Part shown: positions 1 through 7,834 of the stretch, piece after piece
Layout: each line of letters begins with the position of its first letter
Position numbering within the stretch: position 1 is the stretch's first letter
Source: Gemmata sp.
GTDB taxonomy: Bacteria > Planctomycetota > Planctomycetia > Gemmatales > Gemmataceae
Assembly: GCA_025055115.1 (NCBI GenBank)
Contig: JANWYJ010000082.1
Span: forward strand, 1-37,526
Reading direction: 5' to 3'
DNA: 37,526 nt
Notes under the pieces: model-generated
Told to the model about the DNA's origin: nothing
What the model saw: the letters and a program-made list of their open reading frames with translations, nothing else
The model's database searches: none
Program-made: the position numbers and the translations under genes

Positions 1-274
1 GGCCGCGGTTGGTGAGGGTTAGGTGGCCGCTTGCCACCCTCGGACAAGCGGCTAAAAGCGAGCGCAACGAGGTGCTGAAGCCCGCGCCAACTTCTCCAAT
101 TGCAACATTTTGCCGCAGTGCACCGGTCTATGCAGTTAGCATAATCCGCACATTCGCTACGCGGGGAACCAGGATTTCCGCTCGATCAGGTCAGCGGACC
201 TCGGTTTGCAAAATTTACAACGTAGAATCGGAAGTCAGGAGTGCGTCTGTCGCCGATGGGACGGAGAGCTAACC
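1..274. other. Upstream non-coding stretch
   Basis: No convincing gene is visible. Open frames here lack a ribosome binding site and resemble no family I know. The right end holds the leader of the lipoprotein gene that starts at 275, including a GGAGAG ribosome binding site. I see no clear promoter hexamer pair. A gene ending just left of the window cannot be excluded. Confidence 0.4.
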
Positions 275-1105
275 ATGAGAATTCGTCGCTTCCTGCTCGC
301 CTCCGTGGCCGTGGTCTTCGTGTTGGCCGGGTGTCGGCACAAATGCCAGAAGCTTTTTGACCGCGACTCCTGCTGTCCGCCGCTAGGCGGCACCGGGCCG
401 CGTAGCCCGCTTTTGCTGCCGCCGACGCAAGTTCCAACCACCCCCAGTTCACCGGCGCCCGCGCCCTTCCCGCCGCCGGCTCTGATGCCCGAAACGAGCA
501 ACTTTCCCCCGCCGGCAGCTCTACCGCCCAAAGCCCACGGCCCGGATGTCCTCTTGCCCGATCCGCTGCCCGGTGGCATGTCGTTGCGACCCGGACCAGC
601 CGGAACCAATGTGCTGGGTTCCCCGGTGAAGCCCTCCACTCCCGAGCCGACGAAAGCCACGACCGGCCTTCCCGGTTACACGAAGGTGAAAGACGGGATT
701 TTTGCGGGTGGTAAGCCGACGCTGGACGGTTTCGACACATTGAAGCAAGCCGGTTTTCGCACAGTGATCTATCTGCATGGGCCAGGGGCCGATACCAACG
801 CCGTCAAAGATATGGCGGCAACACGCCATCTCACGGGTTTTACCATCGCAACCACCCCCGAAACCCTCGCCGAAGCCAGCCAGCAGTTCCAGCGGCTCAC
901 CACCGACAAAGTGAACCACCCGGTGTATGTTTTCAGCGATGATCCGCGGCGCGCCGGGGCTGTGTGGTATTTGTACTTCCGCACAGTCGATGCCTATGGC
1001 GACGATGTCGCCCGGTTGCGTGCCAAATCGCTGGGGCTGAGCGAGCAAGGCGAGGAAGGACAAGCCTTCGCCCTGGCCATTCAGCGAATCTTGGAGACGA
1101 AGTAG
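275..1105 (+). CDS. Lipoprotein with degenerate DUF442-like phosphatase domain
   Basis: The start at 275 is chosen because GGAGAG lies just upstream and the protein then opens with a lipoprotein signal peptide: positive MRIRR, a hydrophobic core, and the lipobox LAGC. After the cysteine comes a Pro/Ser/Ala-rich linker of roughly 100 residues, a likely spacer that lets the C-terminal domain reach away from the membrane. The last 140 residues, from about GYTKVKDGIFAGG, resemble the DUF442 / beta-lactamase-hydrolase-like branch of the tyrosine phosphatase fold, with a GKPT entry motif and a helix after the P-loop. Where that family has a catalytic Cys followed by an Arg five residues on, this protein reads VFSDDPRRAGAVW, so Ser replaces Cys while the Arg remains. 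The domain is therefore probably non-catalytic and may bind rather than cleave. The fold assignment is by motif only. Confidence 0.72.
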   Translation: MRIRRFLLASVAVVFVLAGCRHKCQKLFDRDSCCPPLGGTGPRSPLLLPPTQVPTTPSSPAPAPFPPPALMPETSNFPPPAALPPKAHGPDVLLPDPLPGGMSLRPGPAGTNVLGSPVKPSTPEPTKATTGLPGYTKVKDGIFAGGKPTLDGFDTLKQAGFRTVIYLHGPGADTNAVKDMAATRHLTGFTIATTPETLAEASQQFQRLTTDKVNHPVYVFSDDPRRAGAVWYLYFRTVDAYGDDVARLRAKSLGLSEQGEEGQAFALAIQRILETK

Positions 1106-1256
1106 CGTTCCGGTGCCTGTTGCCCCCCCCGCCAGCACACGTCCGGTATCCGGCCAGCGCTGCGCGGCCAAGCCCGGTTGTTGCCGCACCCCTTTCCCCC
1201 GCGCCATCTCCGCGTAGCGCTGCTACACTGATGACACCCCCCGCGGAGCATGTCCT

Positions 1257-2489
1257 ATGTTCGATTCGGATGAAGTCCCACAACCCACTTTGACGCCCGC
1301 AGCATACGACCGGCTGCGCGACACTCTGACCCGTCGCGGAACGGCCGCCGCCATCGACGAACTGATCGCCGAGTTGCGCAAGATCGAAGACTATCAAGCC
1401 CTGTTCTATGCCCTCTTGATGAAAAAGCGGGTCGAACTGGGGGTTTCGCCGTTCCCCACCGGCAACGCCCACGAGCTTCCCCCCCACACGCACGAGCCTT
1501 ATGAAGAGGCGATTCGCCAAGCGGCACGGCAGATCGGTCGGCTCCTGTTAGAGCGCAAAGACTTTACCAAAGCGTGGGCGTTTTTCCGCATGCTCGGTGA
1601 ACCCGAACCACTGCGGGAAGCTCTCCAAGCCTACACCCCCGGTCCGGAGGAAGACATTTACCCGCTATTGGAAATCGTCTGGCAGAATGGGGTGTTACCG
1701 GAAAAAGGCTTCGATTGGGTCCTGGAACGGCATGGTATTTGCTCGGCGATCACCATGGTCAGCAGTTCCGACCTTTCCTCCAATCCAGCCCTCCGCGATT
1801 ACTGCATCAGCCGTTTAGCCGCAGCCTTACGCGACCAACTCCTCGAACGGCTGCGCAACGATCTGACCGCGCGGGGGTTACCCTGTCCCCCCGAGGCTAC
1901 CATTCCGCAAATTCTGGACGCTCACCCCGAATTGATGGCCGACGAGGCCTACCACATCGACACCTCGCACCTGGCCAGCGTGGTGCAGATGAGTCTGCAA
2001 TTGCCCCCCGGCGCGGGGGTGAACTTCGCTCGCGAGTTGTGCGCCTACGGCCGCCAACTGGCGCCGGGATTACAAGGCACCAACGATCCTCCCTTTGACG
2101 AAAACTACGACGACTTTCTGGCGTATTTGAACGTTGTCGCGGGGGAGAATGTCGAGGCGAATCTGCAACGGTTTGCCGCCAAAGCCGAACGGGAAGCGGC
2201 CGAGGGGGCTACCTTCGCCGCGCAAGTTTACGTCAATCTGCTGTTGAAAGCCCAACGACCGGCCGAAGCCCTGGCCGCGGCCAAACGCTTTTTACTGGCG
2301 GAGGACGATCGCCAATTGATCTGCCCCAGTGTCCACGAGTTAGCGCGGCGGGCGGGCGACTACGAAACCATGGCTCAAGCCGCGCAGGCGCGCCGTGACC
2401 CGGTAGGTTTCCTGGCCAGCCTCATCGCTGGGCAAGCGGCGGCGTCAGACCATGCCCCACAACCGCCGCAACCCCCACTCGGCCCCTAG
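1257..2489 (+). CDS. Conserved-looking hypothetical protein, helical repeat-like
   Basis: I do not recognise this 410-residue protein. It has no signal peptide or membrane segment and should be cytosolic. The middle and C-terminal parts are rich in amphipathic helices with alternating Ala/Leu and charged residues (for example around LLLERKDFTKAWAFFRMLG and YVNLLLKAQRPAEALAAAKR), which looks like a TPR or alpha-solenoid scaffold. The N-terminal 60 residues are also helical. A GGAG lies a short distance upstream of the ATG. The 3' end overlaps the convergent von Willebrand gene by 45 bases, so the two transcripts must be complementary at their ends. Function cannot be given. Confidence 0.8.
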   Translation: MFDSDEVPQPTLTPAAYDRLRDTLTRRGTAAAIDELIAELRKIEDYQALFYALLMKKRVELGVSPFPTGNAHELPPHTHEPYEEAIRQAARQIGRLLLERKDFTKAWAFFRMLGEPEPLREALQAYTPGPEEDIYPLLEIVWQNGVLPEKGFDWVLERHGICSAITMVSSSDLSSNPALRDYCISRLAAALRDQLLERLRNDLTARGLPCPPEATIPQILDAHPELMADEAYHIDTSHLASVVQMSLQLPPGAGVNFARELCAYGRQLAPGLQGTNDPPFDENYDDFLAYLNVVAGENVEANLQRFAAKAEREAAEGATFAAQVYVNLLLKAQRPAEALAAAKRFLLAEDDRQLICPSVHELARRAGDYETMAQAAQARRDPVGFLASLIAGQAAASDHAPQPPQPPLGP

Positions 2490-4928
2490 TAACGAAACGA
2501 ACAGCAGCAACCACAGCGACAAGAAGCCACGCGACCGGTGGCGGTGCCAGTCGGGGTAGTACCGCGGCTTGACACCGATATCGGGTGGGGACTCCGCTTT
2601 CAGTTGCCGCAGAAAGCTCGGCAATTCATCGAGCCGCATCGCTTTGCCGCCGGTAGGAGCCACGACCCGCTGCATGAAGTCTGGATCGGCACTGATGCGG
2701 AGCATCTCATCGGAGGTATCGGCAATGACAATGAATTTCGCGGTTCCTTGGCCGGGTTCGGTGCGGCCATCGGCCTTGGGGACCGGCCCTGTGACGACGA
2801 CGAAGTATTCTCCCGGGGCCGGGGCGCGGAACAGCACTTTCCGGAAGGTGCGGCCATCGCGATCGGTTTCAGTCAGGACCGTCAGCGGCGGGGCTTTGGC
2901 CAGGTCGGCGGGGTTGGGTTCCTTCGCCCCGGGGGGCAGCGGGACAATCCGCACTTGCAGAGGCGCGTCGGGATCGTCGGTGCCATCGGGTTTCTTAATG
3001 CCAACACGAACGGTCTGTTCTTGGGTCATTTTCAGTTGCCGGTACTGCGGTCGGGCGTAGACGGCCCCTTCGTCTTCATCCTGATAGGCTAACCACAGCA
3101 CACATTGCCGCCAGAAGCGTTCATGCATCTGGATGCCATCCTGGCTTTTGGGTTGGCCGAGGCTGCGCCACAGGTAGGTATCGAAGGCCCCGAATGCCAG
3201 CCACCGGGATTTGCCCGCGTCGCCCCGTTCGGAGCCGATGAGCAGGGGTTCGTGTCGTTTGGGATCGAAGGGAGTTCCGGCCACCAGGGCCGCCGGATCG
3301 CTGGGATCGACCGCGTCGCCCACCAGACGGGCCGTCCAGGCGAACACGGTGAAGCGTTCCCGTTGTTGATCGGTCAGGATCAGCCGGTTGTAACCATTGA
3401 GTTTGATACCCGTGCGGAAATGGTTCATCCGGTTCCACAATTCCTCGGATTCCCCCGGTTTTGGCGGTTCGCCCGGTTTCCCGGAAACCCGGAACATCTT
3501 CTCCAAACCCTGGGGCGTTGGTACGGCCGGAAAGCCGACCAATGGGGCTCCGGTGTTCGGATCGAGCCGGTCCACCAGTTGATCGCCCGAAATGGGTAGA
3601 AGTGTCTTGGGAATTCCGCGGTAGGCGTTCTCGCCGCCCAGAAACATCACCCCGACGCCTTTCTGGAGGGCCAGTTCGGTGAGCTTGGGCAAAAATTGCG
3701 GCGACGCCGTTTCCAGTTGCGCAGCGCCCACATCACCGATGATCACAACGTCGTAGGCTTGAGCTTGCAAATCGAGGAATTTTTTGGCGCTGTCCGGAGC
3801 GGCGAAATTCGCTTGCAACAAGACCTCATAAACATCGAAGCGCGGTTCGCTGCGGAGAGCATCGCGCAGGAAGGTTTCTTCCCAGCGGAGTTGATCGACA
3901 ATCAGAACGCGCACTCCCTCTTTCTGCACAGTCAGGTAGGTTTCGAGCCGGTTGTTGGCCCCATCGAGTTCGCCGGGAAGGGGTTCGATCCGATCGTTTT
4001 TGTCCAAACCCACTTCGACGCGCACTTTGTATTCGCCTTTCTCATCCGGGGTCGGAACGACCATCTTCAGATGGTTTTTTTCGCCCTCCAAGACAAAATC
4101 TTCGCGCCATTTCGGTTCGTCGTTGATGAAGACGCGTGCTGTCACCGCAGCACCGGAGAAGTTGTAAGCGTTCACTGTGGCGGCGATCGTCACTTTGTTC
4201 TTGACAAATGCCGGGGATGGGTTGCATTCCACCGCGGTAACGACAATATCCTTGACACTGGAGCCGGACGATTCTTCCCCCACCAAAACGCCATGAACGG
4301 GAATACCGCGCCGCCCAAAGCGGGCCGCTTCGTTGATCGCCGAGTAACGTTCGCCGTTATCGATGAAATCCCCGATGACGATGTGTCCACGAACCCGTTG
4401 TTCCGTTTGCCAGCGTTCAAAGGTGCGATGGAAATACGCGCCGTAGTCCGAACGTTTGGCATTGGCGGCAACGTTCGGTTCATAACGGTGGGTCGCTTCG
4501 TTGAAGTTGGGATCGCCAAAGGTGTAAATGACGACGTTGACATTCTGCTCGGCCTGCATCTCGTCGAAAAGGGGCTGGCATTTGTCGAGAATTTTGCGCA
4601 CCGCGTCGATGCGTGATAGCCCGCCGATACCGTCTTTGGTCGTCATACTTTCCGACACATCGACACCGATGAGCAATGTGGCGGGTTGGCGGGGGTTTTC
4701 ATGAACGCCCAGGCTGGGGCGGATGGCGGTGATGAGGGCAACGCACAACGCGGCCAACCGCAGTACCAGAACGATGAGAACACGTTGCCGCGTGGCCTGC
4801 GGATGGCCCAGATAGGTCCAGATGGTGAGAAGCACCAACAGAGTCGCGACGGCGAAAAAGGCCGGCAGGCCCAAGGGTTCCAACGACCATGGAAAAGCCG
4901 GCCGCGAAGAAAAGAAATAGTCGTCCAT
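2445..4928 (-). CDS. Membrane-anchored von Willebrand factor A protein with GATase-like domain
   Basis: The start at 4928 (MDDYFFSS) places a BatA-like membrane N-terminus at the front: two hydrophobic segments at about residues 22-40 and 50-68. A longer frame from 4964 would add 12 residues without improving it. A von Willebrand A domain follows, with the metal-binding MIDAS signature DVSES at residues 90-94. The middle contains an immunoglobulin-like stretch and then a class I glutamine-amidotransferase-like region (VVIIGDVGAAQL, VGVMFLGGENAYRG) with no nucleophilic Cys visible at the usual place. A third membrane helix lies close to the C-terminus (FLSLWLLLFVSLLGAEW). Planctomycetes commonly carry such proteins, of unknown role; adhesion, chaperone-like assembly or MoxR-partner roles are possible, but no MoxR gene is adjacent. 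The 3' end overlaps the convergent gene by 45 bases. Confidence 0.82.
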   Translation of the reverse strand: MDDYFFSSRPAFPWSLEPLGLPAFFAVATLLVLLTIWTYLGHPQATRQRVLIVLVLRLAALCVALITAIRPSLGVHENPRQPATLLIGVDVSESMTTKDGIGGLSRIDAVRKILDKCQPLFDEMQAEQNVNVVIYTFGDPNFNEATHRYEPNVAANAKRSDYGAYFHRTFERWQTEQRVRGHIVIGDFIDNGERYSAINEAARFGRRGIPVHGVLVGEESSGSSVKDIVVTAVECNPSPAFVKNKVTIAATVNAYNFSGAAVTARVFINDEPKWREDFVLEGEKNHLKMVVPTPDEKGEYKVRVEVGLDKNDRIEPLPGELDGANNRLETYLTVQKEGVRVLIVDQLRWEETFLRDALRSEPRFDVYEVLLQANFAAPDSAKKFLDLQAQAYDVVIIGDVGAAQLETASPQFLPKLTELALQKGVGVMFLGGENAYRGIPKTLLPISGDQLVDRLDPNTGAPLVGFPAVPTPQGLEKMFRVSGKPGEPPKPGESEELWNRMNHFRTGIKLNGYNRLILTDQQRERFTVFAWTARLVGDAVDPSDPAALVAGTPFDPKRHEPLLIGSERGDAGKSRWLAFGAFDTYLWRSLGQPKSQDGIQMHERFWRQCVLWLAYQDEDEGAVYARPQYRQLKMTQEQTVRVGIKKPDGTDDPDAPLQVRIVPLPPGAKEPNPADLAKAPPLTVLTETDRDGRTFRKVLFRAPAPGEYFVVVTGPVPKADGRTEPGQGTAKFIVIADTSDEMLRISADPDFMQRVVAPTGGKAMRLDELPSFLRQLKAESPPDIGVKPRYYPDWHRHRSRGFLSLWLLLFVSLLGAEWGLRRLWGMV

Positions 4929-4950
4929 GCTGGTATGATACCCGAAAGGG

Positions 4951-5067
4951 CCGTGCGAACACATCCGCGGTGCGGAAACGTCGCGACGGTGATGGAACCA
5001 GTCGCTGTGATCCGACCGGAGGATTTCCGTGCGAACCGATCCGTGGTGCGGAAACGTGGCGGCGGTG
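4951..5067. repeat. Imperfect 41-bp direct repeat between divergent genes
   Basis: Copies at 4951-4991 and 5027-5067 differ at about five of 41 positions. They lie in the 190-base gap between the divergent starts at 4928 and 5119, about 76 bases apart start to start. They could be a duplicated regulator site or simply a product of the short-duplication process seen across this window. No clear promoter hexamers were found beside them. Confidence 0.75.
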
Positions 5068-5118
5068 TCGGCAAGGGGCTACGCGGCCCGGTTGTGGGAC
5101 AGTTGCGGAGAACGCCGT

Positions 5119-7110
5119 ATGATTCGCCGATTCCTTCTGATAGCCGTCGGTGGGCTTCTGACCAGCCCAGGGCCGGCCCAAGCCCAATTGGACCCGGAAA
5201 CGAAGCAGCCGTATCTGTGGCGGATCGTGTTGGTGACCAAACCCCATCCCCACATCAGCGACGATTTCCGCAACCGGCTCAAACGCGACATCTTCGCCGC
5301 CTTGCAAACCGGACTGGGGCCATTGGGAACGGTGGAACTGATCGATCTGGCCGATCCGGCCTGGCCCCGCGACAAATGGGACCCCCTCTGGCAGCAATTC
5401 GACGATAAAGGCTTTGCTGCCTTAGACTTACCACGCGATCTGACCGGTAGCAAAACCCATTTTCTGCGCGTCGAATACCGCGACGGGCAATTCCACCTCG
5501 AAGCGCGGCAGTACGATGGCTTCACGGGGCTTTCGTCGCCGTTGGTGCGCAGCCAATCGGTCTATGCCCCCGAACAGGTGGGGCGTGTGGCGGGTATCCT
5601 GCTGGATCGGGATTTTGGCATTGTCGGAACCGTCGAACCTCTGGCCGGCTCAAAAGAGCTAGTGAAAGTCATCCTCCGCGCGGCAGACCTGGGACCGGTG
5701 CAACAGGGGGTGAAAATCGGCGATGTGCTGGCACTGGCCGGGGTCCGCAAGACCAATCGCCCGGCCCCAGTGGAACGCACCGCCACCGGCAAACTCAAGC
5801 TGCCACCCCCAGGAGCAACTCCGCCGCCAGCGCTCAGCTCGACGCCACGCGACTTCACCTACCTGCGCGTGATCGATGTTGTGCCCGACGGCACGTTACG
5901 CTGCGCCGTCTTCACACGCTACGAGAACGCCCTACCCACCACCGGCGGCATCGTGGGCTACCGGTGTATGAAACTCGGCACGGTGAAAGCCCCGGTGGCG
6001 ATTCGGCTGATCCGCGGCGACGGTACTGCCAACCGCACGGCTTTGAATATCGAGGTGCGGGCCAATGATACCGCTTTTCCCAATCTGGCAACACCCAATC
6101 CGCGGGAGGTGTGCAAGTTCAACCCCACCACCGCGCAATTCCATTCGGAGCGGCCCCTGGCCGGCATCGCTTGTATCACCGTGGCCCAAGGCCGGCAGGT
6201 CAAGCAGTTCCCCGTGCCGATTCTCAGCGATCAGCCCATCTCTTTGCCCTTCGACGACAACCCGGCCACCGCCGATCGCGCGGAGTACGAACGAGCTGTT
6301 TACGCCGCCGCAGCCGCCACCGCGGATGCCCGCCTGTCGCAAACCGTATGCTTTGAAACCGTTACACGCTTGTTGAATAAACAAACCAAAGCTGGCAATA
6401 AGGAAGCCCTCGAACACGCCCAACGCGGCTATGAAACCGCGGATGCCGCCTACAAATTCCTCAGCGACGAACTGGCCCGCCTCAAGGAGCAGAGTGAGAA
6501 ATCGCCCACCGCAGCACCACTGCTGGAACGGATCGAACAAAGCCTCGCCACCCTGCAGCAGTACAACAGGCAGTTGGAAGAGCATATCCGCAAGATCAAA
6601 AAGGTTGTCGAACGCGAGAATAACCCGGCTTTGGCCGCCAAAGAAGTGCAGGCCGAAGAGCTGAACGCCCGGATCGCGATCCTCCTCAGTCATGGGGAAG
6701 CCGAGCAAGCCCTGGCCGCCTACGACCAACTCATCCTGCTGTTGCCGGAAAACCCGGAACTGAAGGAACGCCGCGACAAGCTCGCCGCAGAGTGGAAGGT
6801 TCAAGATGCAGCCCACCAACAGGCCCGCGACTACCTGCTGAAAATCTGGCCCACGGTCGCCACCATTGCCGATTTCAAGGACAACCTCGATAGAATTCGT
6901 GCGGCGGTCGATACCTGCAAAGCCAAAGGCGACAAGCTCACCCTGCGGAAACTGCTGACCATCTTCGTCGCTTCGCGCACCAAACTGCAAGACCTCGCCG
7001 CGGCCCTCGATGGAACCCAAGAAGCCGACCGCAAACTCATCCTCGATGCCACCGAAGTCGGCAAACGCATGGCCGCTCTGGAGAAAGAGATCACCGAATT
7101 CGTCAAGTGA
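5119..7110 (+). CDS. Secreted coiled-coil protein of unknown function
   Basis: The start at 5119 gives a classical signal peptide (MIRRFLLIAVGGLLTSPGPAQAQ, cleavage near AQA) behind GCGGAG; the upstream in-frame ATG at 5029 would bury that signal. The mature protein is about 640 residues. The first half is mixed alpha/beta with no motif I recognise. From about residue 390 to the C-terminus it is almost entirely charged helix, with likely coiled coils around LERIEQSLATLQQYNRQLEE and a TPR-like pair around GEAEQALAAYDQLILLLP. This suggests an extracytoplasmic scaffold. It is divergent from the von Willebrand gene and may share its control region. The last eleven codons including the stop recur twice in the following non-coding stretch. 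Function is unknown. Confidence 0.85.
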   Translation: MIRRFLLIAVGGLLTSPGPAQAQLDPETKQPYLWRIVLVTKPHPHISDDFRNRLKRDIFAALQTGLGPLGTVELIDLADPAWPRDKWDPLWQQFDDKGFAALDLPRDLTGSKTHFLRVEYRDGQFHLEARQYDGFTGLSSPLVRSQSVYAPEQVGRVAGILLDRDFGIVGTVEPLAGSKELVKVILRAADLGPVQQGVKIGDVLALAGVRKTNRPAPVERTATGKLKLPPPGATPPPALSSTPRDFTYLRVIDVVPDGTLRCAVFTRYENALPTTGGIVGYRCMKLGTVKAPVAIRLIRGDGTANRTALNIEVRANDTAFPNLATPNPREVCKFNPTTAQFHSERPLAGIACITVAQGRQVKQFPVPILSDQPISLPFDDNPATADRAEYERAVYAAAAATADARLSQTVCFETVTRLLNKQTKAGNKEALEHAQRGYETADAAYKFLSDELARLKEQSEKSPTAAPLLERIEQSLATLQQYNRQLEEHIRKIKKVVERENNPALAAKEVQAEELNARIAILLSHGEAEQALAAYDQLILLLPENPELKERRDKLAAEWKVQDAAHQQARDYLLKIWPTVATIADFKDNLDRIRAAVDTCKAKGDKLTLRKLLTIFVASRTKLQDLAAALDGTQEADRKLILDATEVGKRMAALEKEITEFVK

Positions 7111-7285
7111 TCGTAGAGGTGGCGAATCTCGACCGGACCGCCGACGAAGCTGGAGAAAGAAATCACCGAATTCGTCCGGTGATCGCTTCCTACGAAATGT
7201 CGTCCGGTGATCGCTTCCTACGAAATACCATCATCAAAACCTGTTCGTGCTGGAGAAAAAGATCACCGAATCCGCCCAGTGATCG
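7078..7285 (+). repeat. Three copies of the 3' tail of the preceding gene
   Basis: A 36-base unit comprising the last ten sense codons, the TGA stop and the next three bases of the coiled-coil gene occurs at 7078-7113 (in the gene), 7150-7185 and 7250-7285. Copies two and three read LEKEITEFVR-stop and LEKKITESAQ-stop, against LEKEITEFVK-stop in the gene. Copy two is in the same frame as the gene, copy three is shifted. Start-to-start distances are 72 and 100 bases. The copies are slightly diverged, so they are older than the perfect tandem duplicate nested among them. Confidence 0.9.
7173..7226. repeat. Tandem duplication, 26-base match at 28-base period
   Basis: 7173-7198 and 7201-7226 are identical over 26 bases and sit head to tail at a 28-base period. 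The unit starts inside the second copy of the gene tail, so it arose after that copy. Confidence 0.92.
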
Positions 7286-7387
7286 CCGCTGGCAAAGTCG
7301 TGGTTGCAACGGACACTGCCGACTCGTTGCGCGAATATTGGCACGGCTCGCAGGGGGCTTTGCGTGGCGCCGTGGTTGCAACGGACA

Positions 7388-7407
7388 CCCCCGAAGCGTT
7401 TCGGGGG
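7388..7407. terminator. GC-rich hairpin, possible terminator
   Basis: Eight-base perfect inverted repeat CCCCCGAA / TTCGGGGG with a four-base loop, between two convergent genes. There is no T-run on either side, so factor-independent termination is only a possibility. Its left arm begins exactly at the end of an 18-base direct repeat. Confidence 0.4.
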
Positions 7408-7622
7408 CACAGCTATCCCACGCATTCGCCAGGCGATCCTCGATGGGCCGAAGTCATGATCGAACCGAAGTGATGATCACTGCAGGGGATTGATAGGAAT
7501 ATGGCCTGGCCGCCGAGCCGATTCCCGCTGTGTCCTCTCCCTGTGCCCTCTCCCCGTGGTGACAAACTGGCAGCGACCGACCTTAGCCAGACACTGGTCC
7601 ATCCACCGTGGCAACGGAAGAC

Positions 7623-7789
7623 TGGGTCGCACGGTGAGGTAGTGGAGACAAAGTGGAAGACGACGTTAAGACACACCCACCGCGGCTACACAATGCTGAT
7701 TCAGACGGTGGGTGAGGTTCAGAGGCGCAGAGCCGACCCCTTCCCTTTCGCATGCGGCCACACAATGCTGGGTCGCACGGTGGGTGAGG
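7623..7789. repeat. Imperfect 36-base direct repeat with a partial third copy
   Basis: Copies at 7682-7717 and 7754-7789 share most positions, including a common GGTGGGTGAGG end. A shorter related piece lies at 7623-7640. They sit immediately downstream of the stop of the minus-strand hydrolase-like gene and have no coding meaning that I can see. Confidence 0.8.
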
Positions 7790-7834
7790 GAGGCGTGGAT
7801 TCGCATTCGACCCGCAAAGATTGCGGCTCGGGGA

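Larger units (their letters stand above)
7111..7834. other. Repeat-filled non-coding stretch
   Basis: No gene is supported in this gap of about 720 bases between the convergent ends of the coiled-coil gene and the hydrolase-like gene. It contains gene-tail copies, a 28-base tandem duplicate, an 18-base perfect direct repeat at 7299-7316 and 7371-7388, a hairpin at 7388-7407 and an imperfect 36-base repeat at 7682-7789. Short open frames here have no ribosome binding site or family resemblance. Confidence 0.7.

Noticed and set aside
1106-1256. Possible terminator after the lipoprotein gene
   Set aside because: Only short CCGG-TAT-CCGG pairing is visible, too weak to list.
7111-7834. Insertion sequence remnant or attachment site
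   Set aside because: There are direct repeats but no terminal inverted repeats, no transposase fragment and no tRNA.
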